Shown: positions 25,978-34,248, numbered from the stretch's first letter. The stretch: 64,000 bases of DNA from an uncultured Oscillospiraceae bacterium (GCA_900547095.1 URFG01000001.1:205456-269455), one strand, 5' to 3'. Numbers and translations: made by a program. The notes: a model not told the origin generated them from the letters alone.

Positions 25978-26010
25978 GGCTCCCTGTGAACGGGGAGCCT
26001 TAAGTTTTTA
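25978..26010 (+). terminator. Terminator of asnS-asnA
   Basis: Stem GGCTCCC / GGGAGCC (25978-25984 and 25993-25999) followed by TTAAGTTTTTAATTT. It also lies just beyond the stop of the convergent gene at 26008-27162. Confidence 0.75.
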
Positions 26011-27162
26011 ATTTAAAATATTATTTATTCCTTTTTCAAGATCAGAGATTTTATTATCGCTTTCGGTATTCAGGTTTGAAAATGTTTCATTTAAAGTTAT
26101 CAAAGCCGCATTTGCGTATTCTTTTAGCTCCGCCGCACTTTTTGCGGCGGATTTTGCCTGTTCTTCACCGCTTTTTGCAAGCTTAATGCAAAGCTCTGAT
26201 TTTTGAAGCATAATTTGCGCATTTAAAGCTTCTTTTGAATTAATCGATTTTAAAATCTCGCTGTAGTTTTCCTTAGTAAGCTTAATATTTGCTCCGCTTT
26301 CTTCTATAAGCTTTTGAGCCTTTGATAATTCGCCTGAAAACCCGCTTTCAAGCTCTTTTCTTAAATTTTCGGCTTTTAAAGCCGAATCAAGCGCGGATTT
26401 TTCCTGAGTTTCGGCAAAATCATATAATTCGGTTAATTTTTTTTCGCTTTTTTCACCCTCGGCGTTTAAGTTTTTTAAATATTCGCGTAAAGCCGCGATT
26501 AAGTTTTCTTTTAAAGCGGTAACTTTTTTTACAGTGCTTTTCTTTGCCCCGTCAAAAGCGCCGCTTACCGACAGAGCAATAAAGCTTATGTCCGCGCAGT
26601 CCTCTTTGATATCCGCCGAAATCGAAAAATCTCCGCTTTTTTCACCGCCCGTGATAAAAAATCCCGCGGTTCCCATCTTCCCGCTTATATCAAAAATTTT
26701 TGCGTTTTCCGCTTTTATATTTTCGGTTTCCCCTCCGAGGATCAGCGCATAGGCGATAATATCGCCGCCGGCTGAATTCTCTTTTTCTTTGAGTCTGCAA
26801 TTAAGCTTAAGCTTGCCGGGCCCCTCCAATTTATCGACAAGAAAACCCTCGCCGTCAATGCTTGCCTCGAATATAAGACTTACGGGGCTTTCTTTTTTAT
26901 CGTTTAAAAACTCGGCCTTTGTTCCGCTTTTTTGCATTTTAGGCACAAAAAAGTTAATCTTATCGGTATTTTCGCTTGTATTTAAAAATATCACATTAAA
27001 AGAGCCCGAATTTTCGTCACTTTCTTTTTGCACATTTAATTTTTGATCGGTGCTTTTTAGCTTTGTTTTTTCCGTTTTTTCTTTTCCGCCTGCAAAAGCG
27101 CAGGAAACGGCAGTCAGCGCAACAAACAAAAAAGCAAATATCTTCTTTTTTATAATTCTCAC
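26008..27162 (-). CDS. Hypothetical exported protein with beta-domain and long coiled coil
   Basis: A 384-residue protein with a signal peptide (IIKKKIFAFLFVALTAVS, then CAFAGGKE); cleavage after AFA or lipidation at the Cys are both possible. Residues about 50-205 look beta-rich, and residues 215-384 are helical heptad-like segments rich in Lys, Glu, Ala and Leu, probably a coiled coil. No wall-anchor motif is present. The start is unusual: the frame opens with a GTG embedded in the AGGTGA ribosome site, while the codon at normal spacing, 27151-27153, is ATA rather than ATG. It follows the sulfatase-like gene in the same direction across a palindrome. Function unknown. Confidence 0.75.
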   Translation of the reverse strand: MRIIKKKIFAFLFVALTAVSCAFAGGKEKTEKTKLKSTDQKLNVQKESDENSGSFNVIFLNTSENTDKINFFVPKMQKSGTKAEFLNDKKESPVSLIFEASIDGEGFLVDKLEGPGKLKLNCRLKEKENSAGGDIIAYALILGGETENIKAENAKIFDISGKMGTAGFFITGGEKSGDFSISADIKEDCADISFIALSVSGAFDGAKKSTVKKVTALKENLIAALREYLKNLNAEGEKSEKKLTELYDFAETQEKSALDSALKAENLRKELESGFSGELSKAQKLIEESGANIKLTKENYSEILKSINSKEALNAQIMLQKSELCIKLAKSGEEQAKSAAKSAAELKEYANAALITLNETFSNLNTESDNKISDLEKGINNILN

Positions 27163-27180
27163 CTTCCCGGGATAATATTA

Positions 27181-27209
27181 TGCCCCCAAACCGAATCGGT
27201 TTGGGGGCA
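27181..27209. terminator. Long palindrome between leftward genes, possible terminator
   Basis: A perfect 14-bp inverted repeat (TGCCCCCAAACCGA and its complement) with a one-base centre. It ends the 27223-28653 gene in the leftward sense, although the T-run after it is weak; it may reduce rather than stop readthrough into the next gene. Confidence 0.65.
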
Positions 27210-27222
27210 TAAATAAAATTTT

Positions 27223-28653
27223 TTATAATTCTTTATAATATCGCGAATTTTTCGAAAGCTCAATTGAGAGTTTTTTAATTCCGTATTTCTCGGCAAGTGT
27301 TTTTTCGCCTGAAAAAAGATCGGTTCCTAATCCTAACCTCGCTCCTTTTATCTCACAGCCGAGAGCCGAAAGGACCGTCGGGTACATATCAAGTGTGGTA
27401 AAAGTTCGGTTTTTGATATTTGTTTTTTCTTTATCCGAATTTATAATGCAGTTATAAACCCGCCTTGAATAATCTTTATCGACATTTCTTTCAATATATT
27501 CGTTTGCCATTGAGGTGTGATCGCCTGTTATCACTATCACCGTGTCCTTATAAAAATCCTGCTCTTTTATCCATTCGATAAATTTATTTACCTGCCTTGA
27601 AGAGCACTTAAGCACGGTGTCATATTTCTCTTTGCCGTCGTTTTCACATTCGCTGCACAGGTATCCGTCGCGGTGGTGCGTGTCGGAAGTCAGCATATAA
27701 AAGGCAAAAGGCGCGTTTTCTTTTGATTTTTTTAAGAGAACTTCCTTTGCATATTCAAATAGTTTTGAGTCCTCAAATCCCCAGTTTACTTTGTAGCCTT
27801 TTTCGATTATACCGTCTTTTAGGGCGGTGTCATAATCGTAAAATTCGTGCACGCCGTGGGTTTCAAAAAGCTTTTGCCTCAGACCGTATTCCATAGGCGA
27901 GCCCACCATTACCGACTGCGAATAACCGTTTTCCTTTAAAATATCGTTTATCGTCAGTGTGTTTTTAATCGGAGCGGAAAAATCGACCGAATTATTAATA
28001 CCTATCTTCATCTGCGCGCCCGAAGTGTAAGCCGTGAGCGCGGCGGTGGTCCAGGTGCAGCCGGGCATTGCGTACCCTCCTCCGAAACCCGGATTATCGG
28101 AAAAATTGATATTTTTTAAAGCCTGCTCATAAAGCTCATCGATATCCCCTGTTTCGAGCGCTCCGCCCTGCTTTAAAGAGGCAAAGGTCGTTTCCATTGA
28201 CTCTAAGAAAATATGTATAAGATTTTTCTTTGTTTCGGGGAAAGTGATATTATTTGTATCGGTTTTAACAAATTCGGTTTCATAGATATCCGAATAGCTT
28301 AGCCTATCGATAATAAATCCGGAAAGCCCCGCATAGGTGCAGGCAGAAATCAGCATTACAATACTTAAAATCAGCGATACCGCTTTTATAAGCCTTTGCT
28401 TTGTTTTTATCAAGACAGCCGAAATTACAAGCACTGCCGAAATAAGCCCCGCCGGCAAAAAGGCATAAAGAAAATAAAGCTTGAAAAACACAGGATTGGA
28501 GCCCTCCGTGCCTGCAATAAGCGTGAACACGACCGAGTCAAACCCCGTTCTGCCGAAAATTTTTATATACCACACCGCGCTGCACAAAACAAGCACGGAA
28601 AATGAAAGCAATATCAAAAGAAAAATTTTAGATCGGTTTTTACTTTTTGCCAA
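27223..28653 (-). CDS. LtaS/MdoB-like phosphoglycerol transferase (sulfatase fold)
   Basis: Predicted membrane enzyme of the LTA synthase/OpgB group that moves glycerol phosphate from phosphatidylglycerol onto a polymer or glycolipid. Several N-terminal membrane helices (from about residue 10 to 115) precede an extracellular sulfatase-fold domain: LIHIFLESMETTF carries a metal-binding Glu, GCTWTTAALTAYTSG matches the OpgB-type site with the nucleophilic Thr, and SDTHHRDGY and ITGDHTSMAN supply His/Asp metal ligands. 476 residues. The TTG at 28653 is chosen because AGGAGG lies seven bases upstream, though the frame is open to 28680. Product (lipoteichoic acid or other) is not determined. Confidence 0.87.
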   Translation of the reverse strand: MAKSKNRSKIFLLILLSFSVLVLCSAVWYIKIFGRTGFDSVVFTLIAGTEGSNPVFFKLYFLYAFLPAGLISAVLVISAVLIKTKQRLIKAVSLILSIVMLISACTYAGLSGFIIDRLSYSDIYETEFVKTDTNNITFPETKKNLIHIFLESMETTFASLKQGGALETGDIDELYEQALKNINFSDNPGFGGGYAMPGCTWTTAALTAYTSGAQMKIGINNSVDFSAPIKNTLTINDILKENGYSQSVMVGSPMEYGLRQKLFETHGVHEFYDYDTALKDGIIEKGYKVNWGFEDSKLFEYAKEVLLKKSKENAPFAFYMLTSDTHHRDGYLCSECENDGKEKYDTVLKCSSRQVNKFIEWIKEQDFYKDTVIVITGDHTSMANEYIERNVDKDYSRRVYNCIINSDKEKTNIKNRTFTTLDMYPTVLSALGCEIKGARLGLGTDLFSGEKTLAEKYGIKKLSIELSKNSRYYKEL

Positions 28654-28682
28654 AGCAAATTCCTCCTTTTTTAACAACAATA

Positions 28683-28711
28683 ATATTACATCATTTTAAT
28701 AAAAATTTCAA
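28683..28711 (-). promoter_or_regulatory. Predicted promoter for the LtaS/MdoB-like gene
   Basis: Minus-strand TTGAAA, 17-base spacer, TAATAT, located between the prfC terminator and the TTG start. Confidence 0.6.
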
Positions 28712-28729
28712 GTCCGCTAAATTAAAAGC

Positions 28730-28748
28730 CCTCCCCTTAAAGGGGAGG
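28730..28748 (-). terminator. Terminator downstream of prfC
   Basis: Inverted repeat CCTCCCCTT / AAGGGGAGG followed, on the minus strand, by GCTTTTAATTT. It closes the four-gene leftward operon ending with prfC. Confidence 0.78.
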
Positions 28749-28786
28749 AACTATGAGTGGCAGGGTTTGATGAATTTCTGCAATTT

Positions 28787-30376
28787 TTATTCCTTACTGA
28801 AATCTTCCAAAACGAGGCCCTCGTTTTTATCGAGCGCCCATTTGATATTCCAATCGCTTGTGAAAATAAGCAGGTCGTTTCCTTTAAAATCCTGCACCCA
28901 CTTTGTATCGGAGGTGAGATTGAGGTCCTTAACCTCGCAATTTTTTTCTTTTATCCAGCGGATGAAAGAAAAGGGTAAATTATTTCTTATAACATCGACA
29001 TTGTACTCGTTTTTAAGCCTGTATTCAAGCACTTCAAACTGCAAAACTCCTACAACTCCGACAATTACTCTTTCCATTCCCGAATCCGGCTCGTGAAATA
29101 TCTGAATAGCGCCCTCCTGCGCAATCTGCTCGACACCTTTTACAAACTGCTTCCTTTTAAGGCTGTCCCTATGCTCTATCACGGCGAAATGCTCGGGTGC
29201 AAAAGTGGGGATACCCTCAAATTCCACCTTATGCTTTATTTCGCAGACAGTATCTCCGATAGAAAAAATTCCGGGATCGAAAACTCCGATAATATCGCCT
29301 GCATACGCCTCGTTTATAACCTGCCTGTCGGAAGCCATAAGCTGGGTGGGCTGAGAGAGCCTGAGCGACCTTTTGCCCTGGATATGGTAATATTCCTTAT
29401 CCCTTTCAAATTTTCCCGAGCAGATACGCATAAATGTCATTCTGTCGCGGTGAGCCTTATTCATATTCGCCTGAATTTTGAATACAAACGCCGAAAAATC
29501 CTCGCTTACAGGCTCAATTTTGCCCTCTTTGCTCTTTCTTTCAAGCGGAGGAGCGGCAAGATCGATAAAATAATCCAAAAACGGCTCAACTCCGAAATTT
29601 GTGAGCGCCGAGCCGAAAAATACGGGTGTGAGCGTTCCGTTTTTAACCTTTTCGATATCGAAATCAAAGCTTGCGCCGTCTAAAAGCTCTATCTGATCTA
29701 CAAGCTCTTTTCTCTGATATTCGCCTATTAATTCGTCTAAAGTGTCCGTATCGGTAATATCGCAGGAAACGGAACTTATTTTTTCCTGACCTCTGTGGAA
29801 CTCGTTGAAAGCCATTATCTGCCTTTTGTTCCTGTCAAAAACTCCTTTAAAGCTTACTCCGCAGCCGATAGGCCAGTTCATAGGATAAGTTCCTATGCCG
29901 AATTCCTTTTCAAGCTCGTCGATAAGCTCAAAAGGATCCCTTGCCTCGCGGTCGAGCTTATTTATAAAAGTAAATATCGGGATATGGCGCATTGCGGTGA
30001 CTTTAAAAAGCTTTCTCGTCTGCGGCTCGATACCCTTTGCCGCGTCTATCACCATTACAACGCTATCCGCCGCCATGAGCGTTCTGTAAGTATCCTCGGA
30101 AAAGTCCTGATGTCCGGGGGTGTCAAGAATGTTTATACAGCAACCCTTGTATTCAAACTGCATAACGGAAGAGGTAATGGAAATTCCGCGCTGTTTTTCA
30201 AGCTCCATCCAGTCCGAAACCGCGTGCTTTGCGGTCGCTTTGCCCTTTACCGAGCCCGCCGTTTTTATCGCTCCGGAGTAAAGCAGGAGCTTTTCAGTCA
30301 GCGTGGTTTTACCCGCGTCAGGGTGGGATATTATCGCAAATGTCCGTCTGCGGTTGATTTCTTCTTTTAAAGTCAC
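28787..30376 (-). CDS. prfC: Peptide chain release factor 3
   Basis: RF3 is a translational GTPase that recycles RF1/RF2 after termination. The G motifs are intact: G1 SHPDAGKTTLTE, G3 DTPGHQDFSEDT, G4 NKLDREARD. The KLLLYSGAIKTAGSVKG start and 529-residue length fit RF3 rather than EF-G. Unusually, it is the last gene of a tight operon: its ATG overlaps the stop of a small S24/S26-type peptidase by four bases, and that gene in turn overlaps a PqqD-like and a kinase-like gene. No other translation gene is in the operon. It ends at the hairpin at 28730-28748. Confidence 0.97.
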   Translation of the reverse strand: MTLKEEINRRRTFAIISHPDAGKTTLTEKLLLYSGAIKTAGSVKGKATAKHAVSDWMELEKQRGISITSSVMQFEYKGCCINILDTPGHQDFSEDTYRTLMAADSVVMVIDAAKGIEPQTRKLFKVTAMRHIPIFTFINKLDREARDPFELIDELEKEFGIGTYPMNWPIGCGVSFKGVFDRNKRQIMAFNEFHRGQEKISSVSCDITDTDTLDELIGEYQRKELVDQIELLDGASFDFDIEKVKNGTLTPVFFGSALTNFGVEPFLDYFIDLAAPPLERKSKEGKIEPVSEDFSAFVFKIQANMNKAHRDRMTFMRICSGKFERDKEYYHIQGKRSLRLSQPTQLMASDRQVINEAYAGDIIGVFDPGIFSIGDTVCEIKHKVEFEGIPTFAPEHFAVIEHRDSLKRKQFVKGVEQIAQEGAIQIFHEPDSGMERVIVGVVGVLQFEVLEYRLKNEYNVDVIRNNLPFSFIRWIKEKNCEVKDLNLTSDTKWVQDFKGNDLLIFTSDWNIKWALDKNEGLVLEDFSKE

Positions 30377-30816
30377 TTAAAAAAATCCTTCCGTTTTAAT
30401 TTTAAAAGCTTGCTGTAAATAAATTTGAGAGGGAAAAAAAGGGTGTTTAAAAAAGGATATATCCGTCTTAAATAAAGGGATTTTTCTATTTCTTTATACT
30501 TCCCGTTTTTTATAACCGCTTTAAGCTCTCCTATTATATCCGTATTCTTTACGCCGTACTCATAAAAGGCGTTGTTATCGCCGCGCATAATATATTCATC
30601 GCCCGAAATTCTGCGGATTCTGTGCAGGATAAGAATACCGTTTTTCTTAAATAAAACCACGGAATTCTTTTTAGGGCTTTTATCCGCTTTTTTAAGGACT
30701 GCCAAGTCCTTTTCTGAGTTTATAAGCGGCCGCATACTCGCGCCCTTTGTTTTCACAAAGACCGCGTCTTCATATTTAAGCCTTTCCTCGGCGGTGCTTA
30801 GATCGTTTATATTCAT
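30373..30816 (-). CDS. S24/S26 family (signal peptidase-like) serine protease
   Basis: A 147-residue protein resembling the SipW-type S26 branch. The nucleophile Ser is in TKGASMRPL (S27), followed by VVLFKKNGILILHRIRRI with a His where archaeal/SipW-type peptidases have their general base, and the MRGDNN box typical of signal peptidases. The N-terminus lacks the usual membrane anchor; instead the C-terminus has a hydrophobic stretch (IYPFLNTLFFPLKFIYSKLL) that could sit at the membrane. It overlaps PqqD-like upstream and prfC downstream by four bases each. The arrangement suggests processing of a modified peptide, but no substrate gene was found. Function inferred. Confidence 0.8.
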   Translation of the reverse strand: MNINDLSTAEERLKYEDAVFVKTKGASMRPLINSEKDLAVLKKADKSPKKNSVVLFKKNGILILHRIRRISGDEYIMRGDNNAFYEYGVKNTDIIGELKAVIKNGKYKEIEKSLYLRRIYPFLNTLFFPLKFIYSKLLKLKRKDFFK

Positions 30817-31076
30817 TCGAGCAGATCCTCGCGCTTTAAAGCATTTAAAATATCGCTCACTGATTTTGCCGCGTCCGGCTCAGTAACATCATATTCCTTT
30901 AAAAGCGAGGATATCAAAGCTTTCTCGTCTGTTTCCTTTAAAAGCGCGCGGAAGATAAAAGCGCCTGTTTCATTTAAGGATATCACCTTATCCTTTGCGC
31001 CGTTTTCCTTCCCGACTGCGGCGGCGATATATTCGCCCCCCACTTTATTTACCGTAAATTTATACTTAAGCTTCAT
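30813..31076 (-). CDS. PqqD-like peptide-recognition protein
   Basis: An 87-residue protein that reads as a PqqD-family RiPP recognition element: an N-terminal beta hairpin region (KVGGEYIAAAVG), then VISLNETGAFIFRALL, the usual conserved segment of PqqD, and a helical end that looks like a winged helix (LLKEYDVTEPDAAKSVSDIL). Such domains bind leader peptides of ribosomally made, modified peptides. Here there is no radical SAM enzyme, cyclase or evident precursor, only a kinase-like and a peptidase-like neighbour with four-base overlaps on both sides. Family call fairly sure, substrate unknown. Confidence 0.82.
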   Translation of the reverse strand: MKLKYKFTVNKVGGEYIAAAVGKENGAKDKVISLNETGAFIFRALLKETDEKALISSLLKEYDVTEPDAAKSVSDILNALKREDLLE

Positions 31077-31777
31077 ATCTTTTCCTCTTTAAAAATAGAA
31101 TTGTAAGCGCACTTTGCCGAATTTTCATCGGTATTGCAGAAAATATCGTAAAACTCGCTTTTTTCTAAGAATTTATCGAGCAGCGAAAAGGTGAGATTTG
31201 AAAGCTCTTCGTTTTGCGGGATATAAATTCTGTTTAAAAGCTCCCTTAAAGCCGCTTTTTTTGATATTTTGAGCGTTTTGTTTTCTTTTGCTCTTTTAAT
31301 AAAGCAGACAGCACTAAGCTCGCATTTATCAGTGCCTTTAAGCTTTTCTTTTCCGCACCAGGGGGTGGGATAAGCGAAAAATTTTCCGCTTTCAAGCCTT
31401 ATAAGCGGCTTATCGCCGTTTACGATTCTTACTCTTTTTTTAAAAGCCTTTATCCAGTTTTGCATATGGGTGGTTTTTCCCGTGCCGCTCGAGGCAGTAA
31501 AAGCAATTCCCTTGTTATCCGCCTCTATCACCGCCGCGTGCATTAAAAATGCGCCGTACATCGGGGCGATTTCCGATATTTTTCTGTAAAGAGCGGTGAT
31601 TTCAAGCATTTTGCGGTCAAAACAACCGGAAATTTCCGATTCTCTTTTAAAATCCGCTTCGCTCAACCTTAAAGTTTCTTCAGGCTCCTTATCGGATGAA
31701 AAATCCTTTAAAAAAAGCTTTGTGGAATCTAAAATTCCCTCAATTTCAAAGCAGATCCCCGCAAACTCGCAAATCAA
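31073..31777 (-). CDS. HprK-like P-loop kinase domain protein
   Basis: A 234-residue protein resembling the HPr-kinase/PEP-carboxykinase-like P-loop proteins found beside PqqD genes in Clostridia. The Walker A is TASSGTGKTTHMQNW (about residues 92-106), preceded by FLMHAAVIE and followed by IVNGDKPLIRLE and YPTPWCGKEKL, which match the Asp and Gly-Lys elements after the P-loop in that group. HprK relatives in lasso-peptide clusters phosphorylate a peptide, so peptide phosphorylation is a reasonable guess but only that. The start is TTG with GGTGAAG upstream. It is the first gene of the kinase-PqqD-peptidase-prfC operon, with its own promoter at 31810-31838. Confidence 0.78.
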   Translation of the reverse strand: MICEFAGICFEIEGILDSTKLFLKDFSSDKEPEETLRLSEADFKRESEISGCFDRKMLEITALYRKISEIAPMYGAFLMHAAVIEADNKGIAFTASSGTGKTTHMQNWIKAFKKRVRIVNGDKPLIRLESGKFFAYPTPWCGKEKLKGTDKCELSAVCFIKRAKENKTLKISKKAALRELLNRIYIPQNEELSNLTFSLLDKFLEKSEFYDIFCNTDENSAKCAYNSIFKEEKI

Positions 31778-31809
31778 TTATCTTCACCGCCTAATTTAAA
31801 ATACATTAA

Positions 31810-31838
31810 ATTATACCATATTTTATCCTTTAAAGCAA
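31810..31838 (-). promoter_or_regulatory. Predicted promoter of the kinase-PqqD-peptidase-prfC operon
   Basis: Minus-strand TTGCTT, 17-base spacer with TGG next to the -10, then TATAAT. Transcription would start near 31803, about 26 bases before the TTG start. Confidence 0.72.
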
Positions 31839-32540
31839 CTAAAAACACGCGTTTATAAGCGCTTTTAAAATATCAAGGCTGTGATTGTCCGATTTAAATG
31901 AAAATTCGGGGTGCCACTGCACTGCAAGCAGGAATTTTTTATCTTTCATAAATGCGGATTCAATAAGTCCGTCTTCACTTACAGCGGCGCTTTTTAGCCT
32001 GTCCGATAGTTTTTTTACCGCCTGGTGATGATAGCTGTTAACGCTTAAAGTATCGGTTTTAAGTATATCATAAAGCAAAGAGTCCTTATTTATGCTTACT
32101 TTATGCACCGCGCGGTCGTAAGGCGGTGTCATATGGTGCTCAGTTCTGCTTTTATGGAATTTATCAAGATCCTGATACAGCGTGCCGCCGAGCGCCGCAT
32201 TTATAAATTGCAGACCGCGGCAGATACCGAGAACCGGCTTGTTTTCATCGATCGCGATTTTTAAAAGCGTGGTTTCAATAGTATCTCTAAGCTCGCTTGT
32301 TTCTCCGCAGAACTCCGTTTTTTCCTCGCCGTAAATTTTAGGTGATACGTCTTGTCCGCCTGTGAATAAAAAGCCGTCGCAAAGCCCGGAGCATTTTTTG
32401 ATATCCTCGCTTTCCGAATAAAGCGGAAGAATTATCGGAATTCCTCCGGCGGCGGTTATCCCCTCAAGGTATCCCGGGAGCATCCACACAGAGTCCTTTT
32501 CGCTGTCAAATAAAGGCGTTACTCCTATTATTGGTTTCAT
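31839..32540 (-). CDS. Class I glutamine amidotransferase (gamma-Glu-GABA hydrolase/PuuD family)
   Basis: A 233-residue hydrolase of the PuuD (peptidase C26) family, which cleaves gamma-glutamyl bonds. The catalytic Cys is in GICRGLQFINAALGG (about residue 105), the His/Glu pair in QWHPEF near residue 211, and the oxyanion region in FTGGQDVSPKIYG. GGAGGAA precedes the ATG. It has its own predicted promoter at 32621-32649 and a leader with a terminator-like hairpin. Substrate cannot be told from the neighbours; other C26 members act on gamma-glutamyl-putrescine or poly-gamma-glutamyl compounds. Confidence 0.88.
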   Translation of the reverse strand: MKPIIGVTPLFDSEKDSVWMLPGYLEGITAAGGIPIILPLYSESEDIKKCSGLCDGFLFTGGQDVSPKIYGEEKTEFCGETSELRDTIETTLLKIAIDENKPVLGICRGLQFINAALGGTLYQDLDKFHKSRTEHHMTPPYDRAVHKVSINKDSLLYDILKTDTLSVNSYHHQAVKKLSDRLKSAAVSEDGLIESAFMKDKKFLLAVQWHPEFSFKSDNHSLDILKALINACF

Positions 32541-32564
32541 AACTATTCCTCCAAAATCAAAAAC

Positions 32565-32591
32565 GGCGCTTTACAAAATAAGTAAAGCGCC
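32565..32591 (-). terminator. Terminator-like hairpin in the leader of the amidotransferase gene
   Basis: Stem GGCGCTTTAC / GTAAAGCGCC, followed on the minus strand by GTTTTTGATTTT. It could end M14 gene transcription from upstream, but it also lies inside the leader made from the promoter at 32621-32649. Confidence 0.72.
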
Positions 32592-32620
32592 TTTGCTTCA
32601 AAAAAGTATTGTTTTATTAA

Positions 32621-32649
32621 ATTTTAAAACATTTATATGTCTTTGTCAA
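32621..32649 (-). promoter_or_regulatory. Predicted promoter upstream of the amidotransferase
   Basis: Minus-strand TTGACA, 17-base spacer, TAAAAT; transcription would begin near 32614, upstream of the hairpin at 32565-32591. Confidence 0.65.
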
Positions 32650-32706
32650 TGGAAAAATTGATTTTGGTATGTTATAATTGATTTATACCGACAGCGGTGA
32701 TTCACA

Positions 32707-33600
32707 TTACATTATTGTAAAAAGCGTGAGCATACTTCTTATTCTTTCATAAATTTCCCGCGCTTTTCCTATATCGAGCGGATTTTCGCCTAAGCCTGCC
32801 TCCACCGTAAATCCGGGGCGGCCGAATTCTTCTATAAACCAATCCTTAAACCCTCCGCCCACAGCCGTGCCCTCGGGAATATCGAGAGCATAATTTGAGG
32901 CTGTTGCCATAATCTGTGCCATTTGCTCGGAATTTCGGGGGTTTTTATTCCCGAAAGTGTAGTAGATTACCTCGCCCTGCGTGTGAAGAGCCAAAACCTG
33001 TTTAAAATTCACGGTCCTGCAAAGCGAACACAGCGCGGCGGTTTCGGGCTCGCTTTCAGGTCTTGTTCCTCCGAATTTCGTAGGTCCGGGAGATAAAATT
33101 CCGTGCCTGCGCTCGGATATTTTCACATTTTGAAAATCCGCCGCAAAATTGTGGTTTATATCTATCCCTCTGGCGTTTGCGTTCCAGTGGAGAGTATCGC
33201 CGAGAGAGGCTTTTTTCACAAATCCGGAAAATCCGCCCGCGCAGGCCGCGCCGTTTATGGATATTTCACAGCCGTCCGGGTTTACCCTCGGAATGATTAT
33301 TACTCCGCAGTTTTTAAAAGCCTCGGTCACCCTTATTCCGCCGAGCGGACTGTCGGTAAAAAGCGCGCTTGCAAGCTCCGATAAAAAATACATAGTGATA
33401 TTCGTCGTGATATGCTCGCTGCCGTGAAATGCGGCGGCTATTAAAGAGCAGTTTTTAAGCCTGCCTACTTTTAGGGCGAATATTTCTCTTCCCGCACAGC
33501 TTTTTGAAAGGGTTATCTTCTTTATAAAGGGATATTTTTTTATAAGAGCGTCGGTAAGCTTTAAAAGTTCGGTATAAGAATAATTTATATTTTCAACCAT
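32707..33600 (-). CDS. M14 family zinc carboxypeptidase
   Basis: A 297-residue metallopeptidase. The zinc ligands are visible as HGSEH (H59, E62) and the later His in GIDINHNFAADF (about residue 150); the catalytic Glu is in FTVEAGLGENP near the C-terminus. Short length, no pro-domain and no signal peptide suggest an intracellular enzyme; members of this bacterial group often cleave gamma-D-glutamyl-diaminopimelate in peptidoglycan recycling. The gene diverges from the NUDIX gene, and AGAGGTC precedes the ATG. The specific peptide substrate is not known. Confidence 0.9.
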   Translation of the reverse strand: MVENINYSYTELLKLTDALIKKYPFIKKITLSKSCAGREIFALKVGRLKNCSLIAAAFHGSEHITTNITMYFLSELASALFTDSPLGGIRVTEAFKNCGVIIIPRVNPDGCEISINGAACAGGFSGFVKKASLGDTLHWNANARGIDINHNFAADFQNVKISERRHGILSPGPTKFGGTRPESEPETAALCSLCRTVNFKQVLALHTQGEVIYYTFGNKNPRNSEQMAQIMATASNYALDIPEGTAVGGGFKDWFIEEFGRPGFTVEAGLGENPLDIGKAREIYERIRSMLTLFTIM

Positions 33601-33651
33601 TTTTGACCTCTTTGCGGTTTTTTAAAAATATATGAAAGGAAATCCTAAAAA

Positions 33652-34200
33652 ATGAATGTGCGAGAAAAACAGCTGAAAAAAGAATATGTTTTTAAAGGCA
33701 AAATTATAAATGTGAGAAAAGATCTGGCCCTGCTTCCAAACGGCAAACAGGCTGTAAGAGAAGTGGTCGAGCATAACGGAGGCGTGTGCGTCGCGGCGCT
33801 TGACAGCGAGGGCTGTGTTTACACCGTTTCGCAGTTTCGCTATCCTTACGGCGAGGAGATAACGGAAATTCCCGCCGGTAAAAGAGAAAGCTTAAATGAG
33901 GATCCTCTCGAATGCGGAAAGCGGGAATTAAGAGAAGAAACGGGGCTTACGGCCGATAATTTCATCTTCTTAGGCAAGCTTTATCCCACTCCGGGATATT
34001 GCGGCGAGATAATCTGGATGTATGCCGCAACCTCTCTTCATAAGGGCGAAACCGATTTTGATGACGACGAATTTTTAAACATTAAAAAAATAAAGCTTGA
34101 AGATCTCGCCGATATGATACTTTCGGGCGAAATTACCGACGCGAAAACTCAAGCGGCGATCTTAAAGCTTAAAATTTTAAAAGACAACGGTAAAATATGA
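33652..34200 (+). CDS. NUDIX hydrolase (ADP-ribose pyrophosphatase-like)
   Basis: A 182-residue hydrolase cleaving nucleoside diphosphates linked to another moiety, most likely ADP-ribose. The Nudix box is intact: AGKRE at its start and CGKRELREETGL with the catalytic Glu residues near residue 100. The upstream strand QFRYPYGEEITEIPAG is the signature of ADP-ribose pyrophosphatases (NudF type). AAAGGAAA precedes the ATG. It diverges from the M14 gene and converges with thiN at the terminator 34217-34242. Confidence 0.9.
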   Translation: MNVREKQLKKEYVFKGKIINVRKDLALLPNGKQAVREVVEHNGGVCVAALDSEGCVYTVSQFRYPYGEEITEIPAGKRESLNEDPLECGKRELREETGLTADNFIFLGKLYPTPGYCGEIIWMYAATSLHKGETDFDDDEFLNIKKIKLEDLADMILSGEITDAKTQAAILKLKILKDNGKI

Positions 34201-34216
34201 TTTGGATTTAAAAAAA

Positions 34217-34242
34217 CTGCCTTCCGATTTTGAAGAAGGCAG
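34217..34242 (-). terminator. Terminator of the thiT-thiN operon
   Basis: Stem CTGCCTTC / GAAGGCAG with, on the minus strand, a following run of seven T. It lies between convergent thiN and the NUDIX gene. Confidence 0.8.
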
Positions 34243-34248
34243 GAAAAT

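Noticed and set aside
28647..30370. Several rightward frames of 149-196 codons opposite prfC
   Set aside because: prfC is unmistakable on the other strand; these frames reflect its codon bias.
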